Source: Lumbricus terrestris (lineage: Eukaryota; Annelida; Clitellata; Crassiclitellata; Lumbricidae). Taken from it: a DNA stretch of 64,000 bases. Under the pieces are notes generated by a model. That model searched no databases. It saw only the letters and a list, made by a program, of their open reading frames with translations, and was not told the origin of the DNA. This document shows, in pieces, positions 63,778 to 64,000 of the stretch. The stretch is taken from NCBI GenBank assembly GCA_949752735.1, contig OX457043.1:39559357-39623356 (forward strand), given 5' to 3'. Numbering within the stretch: position 1 is the stretch's first letter; each line of letters starts with the position of its first letter. The position numbers and the translations under genes are program-made.

Positions 63778-64000
63778 ACAGGGTGGGCCATACAAAGTAA
63801 TCCCCTACGGTTCCTTGCCAGTATCTTGGCCAAAACTAAAAAATTCAGATCAAATTTCACGGGCTTAGGGGCAATTCATATCTACGTACAGCAGCCAAAT
63901 TTCATCTAAATATATGAAGCAAAACAAAAGTTGTACCACTTTTAGTGAGTCCACCCACCTGTTATGATGATCAAAAAACGTAGCGCAACAAATAATAACA
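63778..64000. mobile_element. One end of a Tc1/mariner-like element, cut by window edge
   Basis: TA followed by CAGGGTGGGCCATACAAAGT, closely resembling the CAGGGTGGnCCA-type ends of mariner-like elements. The other end lies beyond the window, so size and coding capacity are unknown. Confidence 0.5.

Overview
The window is animal (metazoan) nuclear DNA. It is intron-rich and AT-rich, full of simple repeats and transposable elements, with a low density of host genes. Two host genes can be built with splice sites that keep frame: a Pim-family Ser/Thr kinase (24489-32019, + strand, 6 coding exons, 307 codons) and an F-box-like/beta-propeller-like protein (56590-62656, + strand, 4 exons, 414 codons). 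The species cannot be fixed from the sequence. Pim kinases, Polintons and Gmr1-type retroelements fit a marine invertebrate or fish-like metazoan. A palindromic octamer, TAGGCCTA, is scattered through the host sequence and may be a lineage signature.

Layout. 1-4.5 kb: a piggyBac-like non-autonomous element (TTAA-flanked, 238-900), a 200-base assembly gap, AT and CATG/CATA repeats. 4494-12864: a Polinton/Maverick of 8.4 kb with about 1.25-kb terminal inverted repeats and a perfect 6-bp target duplication (GCTTTC). Its only recognisable gene is a protein-primed DNA polymerase B, preceded by five short, frame-consistent exons and broken by one frameshift between polymerase motifs B and C. This Polinton sits inside an older element whose inverted arms (3978-4138 and 14398-14547) each end in an ACAT-type microsatellite; the right one is about 620 bp. 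15-20.9 kb: low-complexity DNA (GT, ACAG, GGA repeats), a nested palindrome and a LINE fragment. 20952-22979: a tandem duplication of 1014 bp with no difference seen. 24.3-33.1 kb: the Pim kinase gene. 33.7-44.2 kb: a SINE-like stretch, hAT-type, Harbinger-like and other MITEs, a 1.5-kb inverted-repeat element carrying satellite-like units, and microsatellites. 44221-51620: a complete LTR retrotransposon (1040-bp LTRs differing at one site, TSD CTGTT, intact 1607-aa Gag-Pol on the - strand) whose integrase lies upstream of reverse transcriptase, the Gmr1-type order. 52.5-54.5 kb: a run of hAT-type MITEs, three with readable 8-bp target duplications. 55-56.4 kb: a LINE 3' end split by a MITE, then a TA-flanked mariner-like MITE. 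56.6-62.9 kb: the F-box-like gene with three further element insertions in its introns. 63.2-64 kb: a fold-back repeat and one end of a Tc1/mariner-like element.

The two host genes show no sign of a shared pathway. The most unusual content is in the mobile elements: the polymerase-only, multi-exon Polinton with its promoter-like TIRs, the near-pristine Gmr1-order retroelement, and the dense nesting of MITEs.
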